Positions 53,037 to 61,200 of a stretch of 64,000 bases of DNA are shown here, in pieces. The position numbers and the translations under genes are program-made. The notes under the pieces are model-generated. The model was not told where the DNA came from. It did no database searches and saw only the letters and a program-made list of their open reading frames with translations. The stretch is from Ignavibacteria bacterium (GTDB taxonomy: Bacteria > Bacteroidota > Ignavibacteria > Kapaibacteriales > Kapaibacteriaceae): contig JADJIQ010000004.1 of assembly GCA_016707005.1 (NCBI GenBank), forward strand, positions 124,001-188,000, given 5' to 3'. Within the stretch, counting starts at the first letter, position 1; each line of letters opens with the position of its first letter.

Positions 53037-55513
53037 TCCGAGGCTGGCTTCAGGGGTTCATTGGCATTGCGATCACACTCGTGATCCTCCTTATCTGTTT
53101 TGCCTTTTTTGCCGTTAGACTGGCAACGCGCAGTCATCCAGTTCCCTATTCTGAATCACAGGCAGCGGTTCACGATACCGTCCGCGTGTTTCGAAACTCA
53201 TTTGGTATCCCGCATATCATCGGTCGCTCGATCGACGATGTGATCTTTGCTCAGGGGTATACACATGCCCAGGATCGACTCTGGCAGATGGATGTATGGC
53301 GCAGAACCGGACGTGGTCGTCTCGCCGAGATCCTCGGTCCGAAACTCGTCCAAGTAGACGCATTCATGCGTGCCGTTGACATTGCCGGAATCGTTGCATT
53401 GAATGTTCGAACCATCGATCCAACATCACGTAGGCTCATGCAGGCCTATAGCGATGGCGTTAATGCCTACCTGCGTGACAATGAAGGAAAGCTACCGTTT
53501 GAGTTTGATGCGCTAGAATACACACCGGAACCTTGGTCCGTTGAGGATTGCCTTGTTGTAGGCAGAACCATGGCCTTTGAGATAAGTCTTGCGTTCTGGA
53601 CCGACATCGCCTACGCGCAGATTGCACTCCAACGTGGACCAGATGCATACCGCATGTATGTGCCACGTGGTCCTGGCGCCCCCTACGTGCTTGATACTAC
53701 AAGTGCAACACGTTCTGATACGACGCTCTCCAAACGCAATGACCCACAACAGCTGGGTTCAGCACATATGCCCGGTATGCAGCGCATGCTTGCTGACGTT
53801 CGTAGTGCGCTGGGAATGCACGGTTCAAGCTATGGCAGCAACTGTTGGGCCGTGAAGAAGGCAAGTGGTGGTGCGATCGTTGCCAATGATCCCCACCTTT
53901 CTGTTTCCATGCCGCCAAAGTGGTATCAAAACCACCTTAGTGCACCCGGACTCAATGTGATCGGCCTGAGTATTCCGGGATTGCCCTTCGTCTTCTCCGG
54001 CCGAAACGACAACTTGGCATGGGGCTTCACCAACGCCATGGTGGATGATGTAGACTACGTTGCCGAGCGTGTTGATCCCAAGAATGCCAATTACTACCTT
54101 GATGCAGAGGGACGACGGGTGAAGTTCAAGTATCGTAGAGATACGATCCGCATCAAGGATCAGCCCGATTCACTGATCGATCTGCGATTCACCAACAGAT
54201 CCTGCGTTGTTTCCGATGTCCATCTCATGAAAGATCCATCGATCTACTTCGGGATGCCCAGACAGATGTCGGCCAAGGTTTTGAACACCTCGTGTCTCAC
54301 TCTTCGCTGGACAGCTCGATACAGAAGTGATGAGATTCTCGCATTGTACAGGATCAACACGAGCAAGACATTTGATGAATTCGTGACGGCCACCCAAACG
54401 TGGGTTGCCCCGGCATTGAACTTCAGCGTTGGAACGGCAAGTGGTACAGTGGGAACTGTTGTTGCCGGTGTTGTTCCTCGTCGTGGCAGCGCAGATCCGC
54501 ACTTGCCGATACCTTCATGGGTAGCTGGTGCCGACTGGTCTGGCGTGATCCCGCTCCGAACGATGGGAGTGTTAGTGAATCCATCGCGCGGGTTCGTTGC
54601 CTCAGCCAACAACCGCACCTCACCTAGAACCGATGTGTTCATCGGTACACTTTTTGAGCCTTCATCACGCATTCAACGAATCAATGAACTCCTTGCCATC
54701 TATCGTGATCCGAGTGTTCGTGATGTACAGGTGATGCAGCAGGACGTGGTGTCCCCGTTCACGAAGAAGTTTCTGGAGCGGATCATCCCAGTCTTGAAAC
54801 GCGGAATGAATAGATACGCCGAATCTGAGAAGCAAGCACTCAAGACGTTGGATATGTGGGACGGCACGCAGTCTTCGATCGATGTTTCTGCCAGCATCTA
54901 TGCCGCTCTTCTCCAACGCATTCTGTGGAATACCTTCGAAGATGAACTTGGGCAGCAGCTCTATTACGATTGGACGTTCGTAAGCAACATCCCGATGCGC
55001 AGGATCGACGAGCTCCTCGATGACCCAACTCATGTTCTCTGGGATGATACGCGCACCCCGCAACGAGAAGACATGGCATGGATCGCCATCCGTTCCTACA
55101 TCGAAGCCATCAGAGAATTGCGGGTGACCTTTAAGAACGACCGCGATACTGCATGGAAGTATGGCATGATGCACACTGTGACATTCCCGCATCTCTTCGG
55201 CTCCAATGAGCTCATGCGCCCTGTGATGAATCAGGGCCCATTCGATATCTCGGGTAGCCATACAACACTCAACAATAGCGAGTGGAACATCGCTCAGCCC
55301 TATGCTACCCGAGTTGCCGCCAGCATGCGCGTGATCTCCGATATGCAGGACAGCGTACAATACAGTGTTGTCCCCGGAGGATCGTCAGGTCAGCCCCTTC
55401 ATGCCCATTATGCAGATCAGCTTCAGTTATGGCTGAAAGGGGGCTATGTACGGCTTCCTGTTGGTCCAAAACCTGACGTTTCGTTCCGACTCTATCATGT
55501 CTTTGCACCGTAA
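53033..55513 (+). CDS. Penicillin acylase family N-terminal nucleophile hydrolase
   Basis: 826 residues. Starts at the ATG of an ATGA overlap with the epimerase. Signal-anchor helix about 8-28, so periplasmic. Acylase alpha chain with FGIPHIIGRSIDDVIFAQGYTHAQ (cut: GIPHI and FAQGYTHAQDRLWQM). Autocleavage site GSNCWAV with the nucleophile Ser near residue 265; the Asn two residues on is as in the family. Later PHL and FSGRNDNLAWG match the oxyanion and core strands, and the C-terminus has PVMNQGPFDISGSHTTLN. Family enzymes cleave beta-lactam side chains, acyl-homoserine lactones or other amides; the true substrate is unknown. Confidence 0.92.
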   Translation: MIRGWLQGFIGIAITLVILLICFAFFAVRLATRSHPVPYSESQAAVHDTVRVFRNSFGIPHIIGRSIDDVIFAQGYTHAQDRLWQMDVWRRTGRGRLAEILGPKLVQVDAFMRAVDIAGIVALNVRTIDPTSRRLMQAYSDGVNAYLRDNEGKLPFEFDALEYTPEPWSVEDCLVVGRTMAFEISLAFWTDIAYAQIALQRGPDAYRMYVPRGPGAPYVLDTTSATRSDTTLSKRNDPQQLGSAHMPGMQRMLADVRSALGMHGSSYGSNCWAVKKASGGAIVANDPHLSVSMPPKWYQNHLSAPGLNVIGLSIPGLPFVFSGRNDNLAWGFTNAMVDDVDYVAERVDPKNANYYLDAEGRRVKFKYRRDTIRIKDQPDSLIDLRFTNRSCVVSDVHLMKDPSIYFGMPRQMSAKVLNTSCLTLRWTARYRSDEILALYRINTSKTFDEFVTATQTWVAPALNFSVGTASGTVGTVVAGVVPRRGSADPHLPIPSWVAGADWSGVIPLRTMGVLVNPSRGFVASANNRTSPRTDVFIGTLFEPSSRIQRINELLAIYRDPSVRDVQVMQQDVVSPFTKKFLERIIPVLKRGMNRYAESEKQALKTLDMWDGTQSSIDVSASIYAALLQRILWNTFEDELGQQLYYDWTFVSNIPMRRIDELLDDPTHVLWDDTRTPQREDMAWIAIRSYIEAIRELRVTFKNDRDTAWKYGMMHTVTFPHLFGSNELMRPVMNQGPFDISGSHTTLNNSEWNIAQPYATRVAASMRVISDMQDSVQYSVVPGGSSGQPLHAHYADQLQLWLKGGYVRLPVGPKPDVSFRLYHVFAP

Positions 55514-55536
55514 GACTCGGTAGTTCCGTACTTTTG
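55502..55536 (+). promoter_or_regulatory. Candidate promoter of pepA (TTTG...TACTTTTG)
   Basis: TTTG at 55502-55505 and TACTTTTG at 55529-55536 are 23 nt apart, close to the spacing known for Bacteroidota promoters (usually about 19-21). It leaves about 30 nt of leader before the ATG at 55574. Confidence 0.5.
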
Positions 55537-55573
55537 CCGGTCGTATTCTCCATCAAGAACCCCCGAGATCTCC

Positions 55574-57064
55574 ATGTCCGTCTCTTGTATCGTTGGAAAT
55601 CGCCGTTCGGCCAAAGCCGACGCCATTGTTGTCTTTGTTGCTCAGGACGACAAACATTTCAAAGCATCTGAAAAGGCTTTGACGTCAGAGATCCCGCACC
55701 TTACTCCGGTCTTTGAATCCATGGACTTCACAGGGAAGGCCAATCAGACGATTCTGGCCTACGGCGGATCTGCAACGGCAGCTCAGCGTGTGATCCTCGT
55801 TGGACTCGGTGAAGCATCGGGCGTGACGCTAGAGAAAATCCGCCGTGCCGCAGCAGCAGCGACGAAACGTGCAGCTGCCAGCAATTGCGGACATGTGGCG
55901 TTTGAGATCGCAACGATCAATGGCATTGATAGTGCTTCGATCGCGCAGGCGATCGTAGAAGGATCGATCCTGAGTCAGTACCGCTTCGACAAATACAAGA
56001 CCATAAAGGAAGAAGGAAGCGGCAATGGAGGCATGGTCAAGAAGGTAACCCTCGTTACCGACAAGGCCCACCAGAAGGCCGTCACAAAGGGTGCCGGTAT
56101 CGGCGAAAACATCGTCGACGGCGTAACCCTTGCACGTGACCTCGCCAACGCCCCGAACAATGAGATCTATCCAGAAACACTTGCGAAGCGTGCTCAAGAG
56201 GCCGGTCGCAAGGCAGGTTTTAAAACCACTGTTCTGGATAAGAAGAAGATCGAAGAACTCAAGATGGGTGGTCTTCTTGGCGTTAACGCCGGAAGCGTTC
56301 GTCCGCCGGTCTTCATCGTTATGGAATACATGAAGGGTCCAAAGAACGAGAAGCCCCTTGTCCTCGTTGGCAAAGGCATCACCTTTGACACAGGCGGTAT
56401 CTCGATCAAGCCGGGCGCCGGTATGAGCGATATGAAGAGTGACATGCACGGTGCAGCCTCGGTGATCGGTACCATGTACACGATCGCAAAGCTTGGACTC
56501 AAGCGCAATGTGGTTGCCCTTGTGCCTTCAACAGAGAACATGCCAAGCGGAACGGCCTATGTTCCCGGCGATATTCTGACGTTCATGAACGGTAAGACCG
56601 CTGAGATCGACAATACGGATGCAGAAGGCCGACTCGTTCTTGCGGATGCTCTTTGCTATGCAGACCGTTACAAGCCAAGTGCGGTTATCGACCTTGCCAC
56701 CCTTACTGGTGCTATTGCTGTGGCCCTTGGTACTGTTACAACCGGCATGATGGGTACAGATGAAAAGACGAAGAATCGTCTTCGCGTTGCTGCCGACAAG
56801 ACCAATGAGTATGTGTGCGAACTTCCGCTGTACGATGAGTACAACGAGCTGATCCATAGTGATTATGCCGATATCAAGAACTCTGGTGGTCGTTATGCAG
56901 GGTCCATTACAGCGGCATTGTTCCTAAAGCACTTTGTCTCGTATCCGTGGGTCCACCTTGACATCGCCGGTACGGGTATTCAGCCAAAGGCATCACACTA
57001 CACACCAAAGGGTGGATCCGGTGTTGGCGTCCGACTCCTGACAGAAATGCTTCGCCATTGGTGA
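55574..57064 (+). CDS. pepA: Leucyl aminopeptidase (M17)
   Basis: 496 residues. Hexameric di-metal aminopeptidase. The C-terminal catalytic domain has GKGITFDTGG, DMKSDMHGA and the signature NTDAEGRL at about 347-354; together they supply the metal ligands and catalytic Arg. Ends with a Trp-containing tail. Cytoplasmic peptide turnover. It ends 28 bp before the sigma factor gene and may be transcribed with it. Confidence 0.95.
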   Translation: MSVSCIVGNRRSAKADAIVVFVAQDDKHFKASEKALTSEIPHLTPVFESMDFTGKANQTILAYGGSATAAQRVILVGLGEASGVTLEKIRRAAAAATKRAAASNCGHVAFEIATINGIDSASIAQAIVEGSILSQYRFDKYKTIKEEGSGNGGMVKKVTLVTDKAHQKAVTKGAGIGENIVDGVTLARDLANAPNNEIYPETLAKRAQEAGRKAGFKTTVLDKKKIEELKMGGLLGVNAGSVRPPVFIVMEYMKGPKNEKPLVLVGKGITFDTGGISIKPGAGMSDMKSDMHGAASVIGTMYTIAKLGLKRNVVALVPSTENMPSGTAYVPGDILTFMNGKTAEIDNTDAEGRLVLADALCYADRYKPSAVIDLATLTGAIAVALGTVTTGMMGTDEKTKNRLRVAADKTNEYVCELPLYDEYNELIHSDYADIKNSGGRYAGSITAALFLKHFVSYPWVHLDIAGTGIQPKASHYTPKGGSGVGVRLLTEMLRHW

Positions 57065-57092
57065 GCCTCGGTCCCCAACTCATATCGTTGTT

Positions 57093-57707
57093 ATGACCGA
57101 CATCGATACCCTTCGTAAGGACTTCGAAGCCGAAGCGATTCCGCATATGTCGGCATTGTATACGTTCGCTGTGCGACTCACACGGGATCCTGATGATGCC
57201 TCGGATCTCGTGCAGGAGACGTTTCTGAAGGCGTTTCGCTTCTTTGCGTCCTTCGAACGGGGAACTAACTGTAAGGCCTGGCTGTTTCGGATCCTGAAGA
57301 ACTCGTACATCAACCGTTTTCGGAAGACCTCCAAGGCTCCGGATACGGTGGAGTATGATGTGGTTGAGGAGTTCTACGAGACCATTCGAGATAGCTCCAT
57401 GGAAACGTCGGTGCTTGAAGAACAGATGTTCAATCAAGCACTCGATGATGAAGTGGCTGGTGCGATCGATGCCCTCCCGGAAGAATTCAGAACTGTTATC
57501 CTACTCTGCGATATCGAGGGGTTCACCTACGAAGAGATCGCCGAATTCATTGATTGTCCCATTGGGACGGTCCGTTCACGTCTGCACCGTGCACGAAAGA
57601 TCCTGGCTGGCCAATTGGCGGACTATGCGAAACGTCGCGGGTTCACTGTTGCCCCAGAAGGATCCGGTATGCCGGAATCGCATGTACCAGACGGAGGGAA
57701 CGAGTGA
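57093..57707 (+). CDS. ECF RNA polymerase sigma factor
   Basis: 204 residues. Region 2 includes DPDDASDLVQETFLKAFRF (-10 recognition, core binding); region 4 is the helix-turn-helix GFTYEEIAEFIDCPIGTVRSRLHRAR (cut as EEIAEFIDCPIGTV), plus a short C-terminal tail. TATCGTTG lies 2 nt before the ATG. Overlaps the anti-sigma gene by one base (TGATGA). An extracytoplasmic-function sigma for an envelope or redox response is inferred from the neighbours. Confidence 0.92.
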   Translation: MTDIDTLRKDFEAEAIPHMSALYTFAVRLTRDPDDASDLVQETFLKAFRFFASFERGTNCKAWLFRILKNSYINRFRKTSKAPDTVEYDVVEEFYETIRDSSMETSVLEEQMFNQALDDEVAGAIDALPEEFRTVILLCDIEGFTYEEIAEFIDCPIGTVRSRLHRARKILAGQLADYAKRRGFTVAPEGSGMPESHVPDGGNE

Positions 57708-58576
57708 TGAAACATCAATACGAACGTACCGAGCTGATCTCGGCTTACCTCGACGGAGAGCTTCACGATGCTGATGAGCGCGCTTTCGTTGAACACCTTC
57801 TTGCCACCGACTCTGTGTTTCAACGAGAGGTTGAACTCCTCGGTGCGTTACGAACGAATATTCGCAATCGAACGGAACAACTGAAGATCGCCGTGCCTGT
57901 TTCACTTGAGCGCTCGATCCGGCTCTCTTTGGGTGAAGAAGTTGTTCGACAGTCAAAGGCAGAGAGTACTCCGTCGCTTCTGCAACGGCTTCTCCAACGC
58001 CTGTCCCGTCCCCTCGTTGCGATCCCAGCTGCCCTTGTCGTTGCATTGGGTATCACAGGGATCTACATGATGATCAATCGCAACGTGCCCGGTTCTGAAG
58101 AAACGACCGTTGCTAAAGCGAGCCTGTTCGAATTGTCTTCCGCCTCCTATGCCAATTTCCAGTCCGTGGTCCGAGGAGACATCAAACTCGTCCGCACGTC
58201 ATCTGACACAGCAGAACTTCAACGGTTCTTCCGCGAACAAGGTGTTACCTATACGGTCTTTTACCCTCAGATCGATGCCGAATTGAAGGGCGGTGTTGTC
58301 TCCCAGCACGGCGATAAGAAGTTCGCACACCTGGTGTATGGAAGTGGCTCCCACCTTGTTTATCTTTTCGAAGTGGATGTGCCATCCCTTGAAAGCGGTG
58401 CCGTAACATTGGCCGCCGAGATATCCAAGGACGTCAAGGAGAGCCGGTGGCATTGGGAAGAAAAAGACAACGTTGGCACCCTATTTGTTTGGCAAAGCAA
58501 TACGGTGATGTGTTCAGCCGTCTCTGACCTGAACACACAAGAATTTTCAGCACTGTTTCGACTCGAGACACTCTAA
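57707..58576 (+). CDS. Membrane anti-sigma factor
   Basis: 289 residues from the ATG overlapping the sigma stop. Helical N-terminal domain (about 1-60; LISAYLDGELHDADERAFVEHLL is the usual anti-sigma start, here without the HxxxCxxC zinc motif), a transmembrane helix (about 103-123), and a periplasmic domain of 165 residues with YTVFYPQIDAE and YGSGSHLVYLFEVD, beta-rich. It would hold the ECF factor at the membrane. No Cys zinc pair, so it is not a redox-sensing ZAS type. TAATG overlap with the TlpA gene. Confidence 0.82.
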   Translation: MKHQYERTELISAYLDGELHDADERAFVEHLLATDSVFQREVELLGALRTNIRNRTEQLKIAVPVSLERSIRLSLGEEVVRQSKAESTPSLLQRLLQRLSRPLVAIPAALVVALGITGIYMMINRNVPGSEETTVAKASLFELSSASYANFQSVVRGDIKLVRTSSDTAELQRFFREQGVTYTVFYPQIDAELKGGVVSQHGDKKFAHLVYGSGSHLVYLFEVDVPSLESGAVTLAAEISKDVKESRWHWEEKDNVGTLFVWQSNTVMCSAVSDLNTQEFSALFRLETL

Positions 58577-59118
58577 TGAAAACTGTCCTTGCACTTGCAA
58601 CCTTGGCGCTGATCGTCACGGGTACTATTATCGGCACAAGTGGTACGCCACAGACTCCGCCTGTTAAGGTCTACATGGTTGACAACGTTGCCAAACGCGT
58701 TGGAACCAAGGCCGTGGATTTCTCATGGAAGGACGGCGGCAAGACCGTTTCGTTCTCTGAGGTAACAAAGGGTAAGGTTGTCCTTGTGAACATCTGGGCT
58801 ACATGGTGCGGCCCGTGCAAGCGCGAACTTCCTGATCTCGTCGCACTTTCCAACGAAATGGCCGCAAAAGGTGTTGTTGTCTTTGGTATTAGCGTAGATC
58901 AGAAGGACGACCGTTTCCAATTGGTGAAAACGTTCGCTGAAAAGATGAATATTCCGTACATCAATGTCATCGACAACCTTCAGATCTCTGAGGCCTACGG
59001 CGGCATTCAGTCGATTCCAACAACGTTCATCATTGACCGCCAGGGTAATGTGGTTCAACGCATTATCGGAATGCAGTCAAAGGAAGCTTTCACTGCCGCC
59101 GTTCAAAAGGCGATGTGA
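58576..59118 (+). CDS. TlpA-like thioredoxin-fold protein
   Basis: 180 residues. Signal peptide or anchor about 1-24, so periplasmic. Thioredoxin motif WCGPC at about 77-81 in VNIWATWCGPC, cis-Pro in QSIPTTF, and GISVDQKDD, as in TlpA/ResA. Reduces or oxidises disulfides, possibly for cytochrome c maturation or envelope proteins (a peroxidase and a cytochrome c are in the window). Third gene after sigma and anti-sigma, so it may be part of that regulon. Converges on deoA with 7 bp between stops. Confidence 0.9.
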   Translation: MKTVLALATLALIVTGTIIGTSGTPQTPPVKVYMVDNVAKRVGTKAVDFSWKDGGKTVSFSEVTKGKVVLVNIWATWCGPCKRELPDLVALSNEMAAKGVVVFGISVDQKDDRFQLVKTFAEKMNIPYINVIDNLQISEAYGGIQSIPTTFIIDRQGNVVQRIIGMQSKEAFTAAVQKAM

Positions 59119-59125
59119 TCCTTCG

Positions 59126-60427
59126 TCATCTCCACGTTTCGATGATCATCGACGGCTCCTGGTGCACAGGGGCCGTTGTCGTTTTGATCAAACCGGACGC
59201 CTTGTTTGCCAGTGTAGTTCTTTGCCGATCATCAGCAGCATAGACCAAGGCAAGGGGCTCATCGGCATTCACAACATCGCCTGCCTTGTGCAGCAGAACG
59301 AGTCCGGCAATTGGATCGATAACATCTGTCTCAACAAGCCTGCCTGATCCCGCCTCCATTGTGCAGATGGCCAATGCTCGGGCGTCAATGTGATCAACAA
59401 TTCCGGCAACTTCTGCCCGAACCTCAAGTGGCGTGAAAGCAGAATAGTACTCTACGCTGTCGGCCCATCGGCCACCCTGACGTGAGATCATCTCATGGAA
59501 TACCACGTGGGCAGCACCAGATCTCCACGCTTGGATCACATGCGTTCTGGCCTCGTCAAGCGTAGAAGCTCTCCCGGCAAGAAGAAGCATATGTGCCGTG
59601 AGCACGGTGGTGACCTCGGCCAGATCCGTCTCAGCTGACGTCGCCAGTGCGATCTCGGCCTCAGCCATCTCAAGCCAATTCCCGATCGTTCGTCCTAGAG
59701 GTTGATCCATTCGGGTGAAAACGAAGGTAACGGGCAACCCTACGTTCCGGCAGACATTCTGCATCGACTCTGCCAGCCGATATGCAGCGTCGAGTGTAGG
59801 CAGGAATGCAGCACTGCCCACCTTCATGTCCATAACAAGGCCGTCCAGCCCCTCTGCGAGCTTTTTACTGAGAATTGATGCCGTTATGAGGCTGGTGTTT
59901 TCAACCGTGCCTGTAACGTCGCGCAGGGCATAGGTGATCTGATCTGCCGGAACGAGATCCTCTGTCTGACCGGCCATGAAAAGATGGTGATCTCGTTGCA
60001 GGCGAAGCATCTCATCAAAGGACAATTGGGTTGAAAGTCCGAGCACGCTTTCGAGTTTGTCCAAGGTTCCGCCGGTATGACCCAATCCCCTTCCGCTGAT
60101 CATGGGAACGCGAAGACCGCACGCCACGGCAAGTGGAGCCAATAGGAGTGAGACCTTGTCCCCCACTCCACCGGTTGAATGTTTATCTACGCAGGGTCTT
60201 GGTGAAAGTCCTTGTGGGAAGCACACACCAGATCGCGACATCGCCAGGGTTAGGTCAGCTGTCTCGCGATCGGTGAGCCCCCTGCAACACACAGCCATGA
60301 GGAAGGCGCCGATCTGGGCGGAACTCACCTTGTTCCGGACGAGATCCTCCACAAAACGAGACATTTCATCGGTGGTCCAAGAGGCCCCTTCTCGTTTATC
60401 TCGCAGTAGTTCTTTCGTGCTCTTCAT
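59126..60427 (-). CDS. deoA: Thymidine phosphorylase
   Basis: 433 residues from the ATG at 60427; the open frame reaches 60682 but the extra 85 residues are the antisense of the methyltransferase gene. Phosphorolysis of thymidine (or other pyrimidine nucleosides). The N-terminal helical domain has KREGASWTTDEM; then DKHSTGGVGDKVSLLLAPL (cut as KHSTGGVGDKVS), the phosphate loop, GRGLGHTGGTLDKLES, MAGQTEDLVPAD and VMDMKVGSAAF. The C-terminal domain has VVNADEPLALV. The start codon is only 8 bp from the start of the divergent RNA methyltransferase gene. Confidence 0.95.
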   Translation of the reverse strand: MKSTKELLRDKREGASWTTDEMSRFVEDLVRNKVSSAQIGAFLMAVCCRGLTDRETADLTLAMSRSGVCFPQGLSPRPCVDKHSTGGVGDKVSLLLAPLAVACGLRVPMISGRGLGHTGGTLDKLESVLGLSTQLSFDEMLRLQRDHHLFMAGQTEDLVPADQITYALRDVTGTVENTSLITASILSKKLAEGLDGLVMDMKVGSAAFLPTLDAAYRLAESMQNVCRNVGLPVTFVFTRMDQPLGRTIGNWLEMAEAEIALATSAETDLAEVTTVLTAHMLLLAGRASTLDEARTHVIQAWRSGAAHVVFHEMISRQGGRWADSVEYYSAFTPLEVRAEVAGIVDHIDARALAICTMEAGSGRLVETDVIDPIAGLVLLHKAGDVVNADEPLALVYAADDRQRTTLANKASGLIKTTTAPVHQEPSMIIETWR

Positions 60428-60434
60428 AGGTTTG
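60427..60434 (+). promoter_or_regulatory. TAGGTTTG element between deoA and the RNA methyltransferase
   Basis: TAGGTTTG, exact TAnnTTTG match, ends 1 nt before the ATG at 60436 (4 nt before the ATG at 60439). Its first base is the first base of the deoA start codon on the other strand. Suggests a leaderless methyltransferase transcript. Confidence 0.35.
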
Positions 60435-60435
60435 C

Positions 60436-61200
60436 ATGATGAACGAAATCCGTCCTCGCTGTCCGCATAATCTACGAAATGCAATTCGTGAGCTTCAACG
60501 AAGTTCAGAACGAGAGAAGACTCAACAGTTTTTGGCTGAAGGGCCACATGCTTGCGGCGATTTGCTTTCGGCAGGTATTGATCCAAAAACTGTGGTCCTA
60601 CGTGATGATGCATCGGAGGAGTGCAGAGCCATAGCCGAGGCATTCGAACGTCGTGGCGCAAACGTCTATGGCTCGGGTTCAAAGGATATGGGGCTCATGG
60701 CCGATGCCGCCGCTCCTCAAGACATCCTGCTTGTTGCTCCGTTCTTCACCGAAGCTCCATTGGGAGATCGGGTGGTGATCCTTGATGCTGTTTCAGACCC
60801 GGGGAACGTTGGTACGATCATTCGGTCTGCAGTGTGGTTCGGCTGCACAGATGTTATTCTGGGTGAGGGCTGTGCCGATCTCTACAATCCGAAGGTTGTG
60901 CGCTCAACAGCAGGAGCCCTGGCTCGCATAAACGTTCTGCGAAAGAGAACGATCGTCGACATGATCCCTGAGTTGGGACAACGACCGATCATTGCTGCCT
61001 CAGCACGAGGCGGAGCAGAACCGGCCGTTTTGCGCGATATGTCAAAATGGGCCTTGTTGATCGGGTCCGAAGCACATGGACTTCATGACGATATCAATGC
61101 CCTAGCTACGATGTCGATAACCATCCCGGGCGGACACGGCACGGAATCGCTCAATGCAGCGGTAGCTGCTTCGATCCTTCTCTATGAGGCACGCCGGTGA
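60436..61200 (+). CDS. SpoU-family RNA 2'-O-methyltransferase
   Basis: 254 residues. SPOUT knot methyltransferase of the TrmH/RlmB type: DPGNVGTIIRSA (121-132), NPKVVRSTAGA (151-161), IGSEAHGL (209-216), TESLNAAVAASILLYE (cut: ESLNAAVA, 237-244). It has the N-terminal substrate-binding domain (about 1-100). Modifies rRNA or tRNA; the exact target cannot be read from sequence. The start is close to deoA, and the stop is within the GTGA overlap with the aminotransferase. Confidence 0.9.
   Translation: MMNEIRPRCPHNLRNAIRELQRSSEREKTQQFLAEGPHACGDLLSAGIDPKTVVLRDDASEECRAIAEAFERRGANVYGSGSKDMGLMADAAAPQDILLVAPFFTEAPLGDRVVILDAVSDPGNVGTIIRSAVWFGCTDVILGEGCADLYNPKVVRSTAGALARINVLRKRTIVDMIPELGQRPIIAASARGGAEPAVLRDMSKWALLIGSEAHGLHDDINALATMSITIPGGHGTESLNAAVAASILLYEARR

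Noticed and set aside
54665..55360. 231-codon minus-strand frame inside the acylase gene
   Set aside because: Antisense shadow of a well-supported Ntn-hydrolase; composition is not protein-like and no start signal is present.
55829..56449. 206-codon minus-strand frame in pepA
   Set aside because: Antisense shadow of the leucyl aminopeptidase.
60428..60682. N-terminal extension of thymidine phosphorylase
   Set aside because: It is antisense to the RNA methyltransferase gene and lacks similarity to DeoA.
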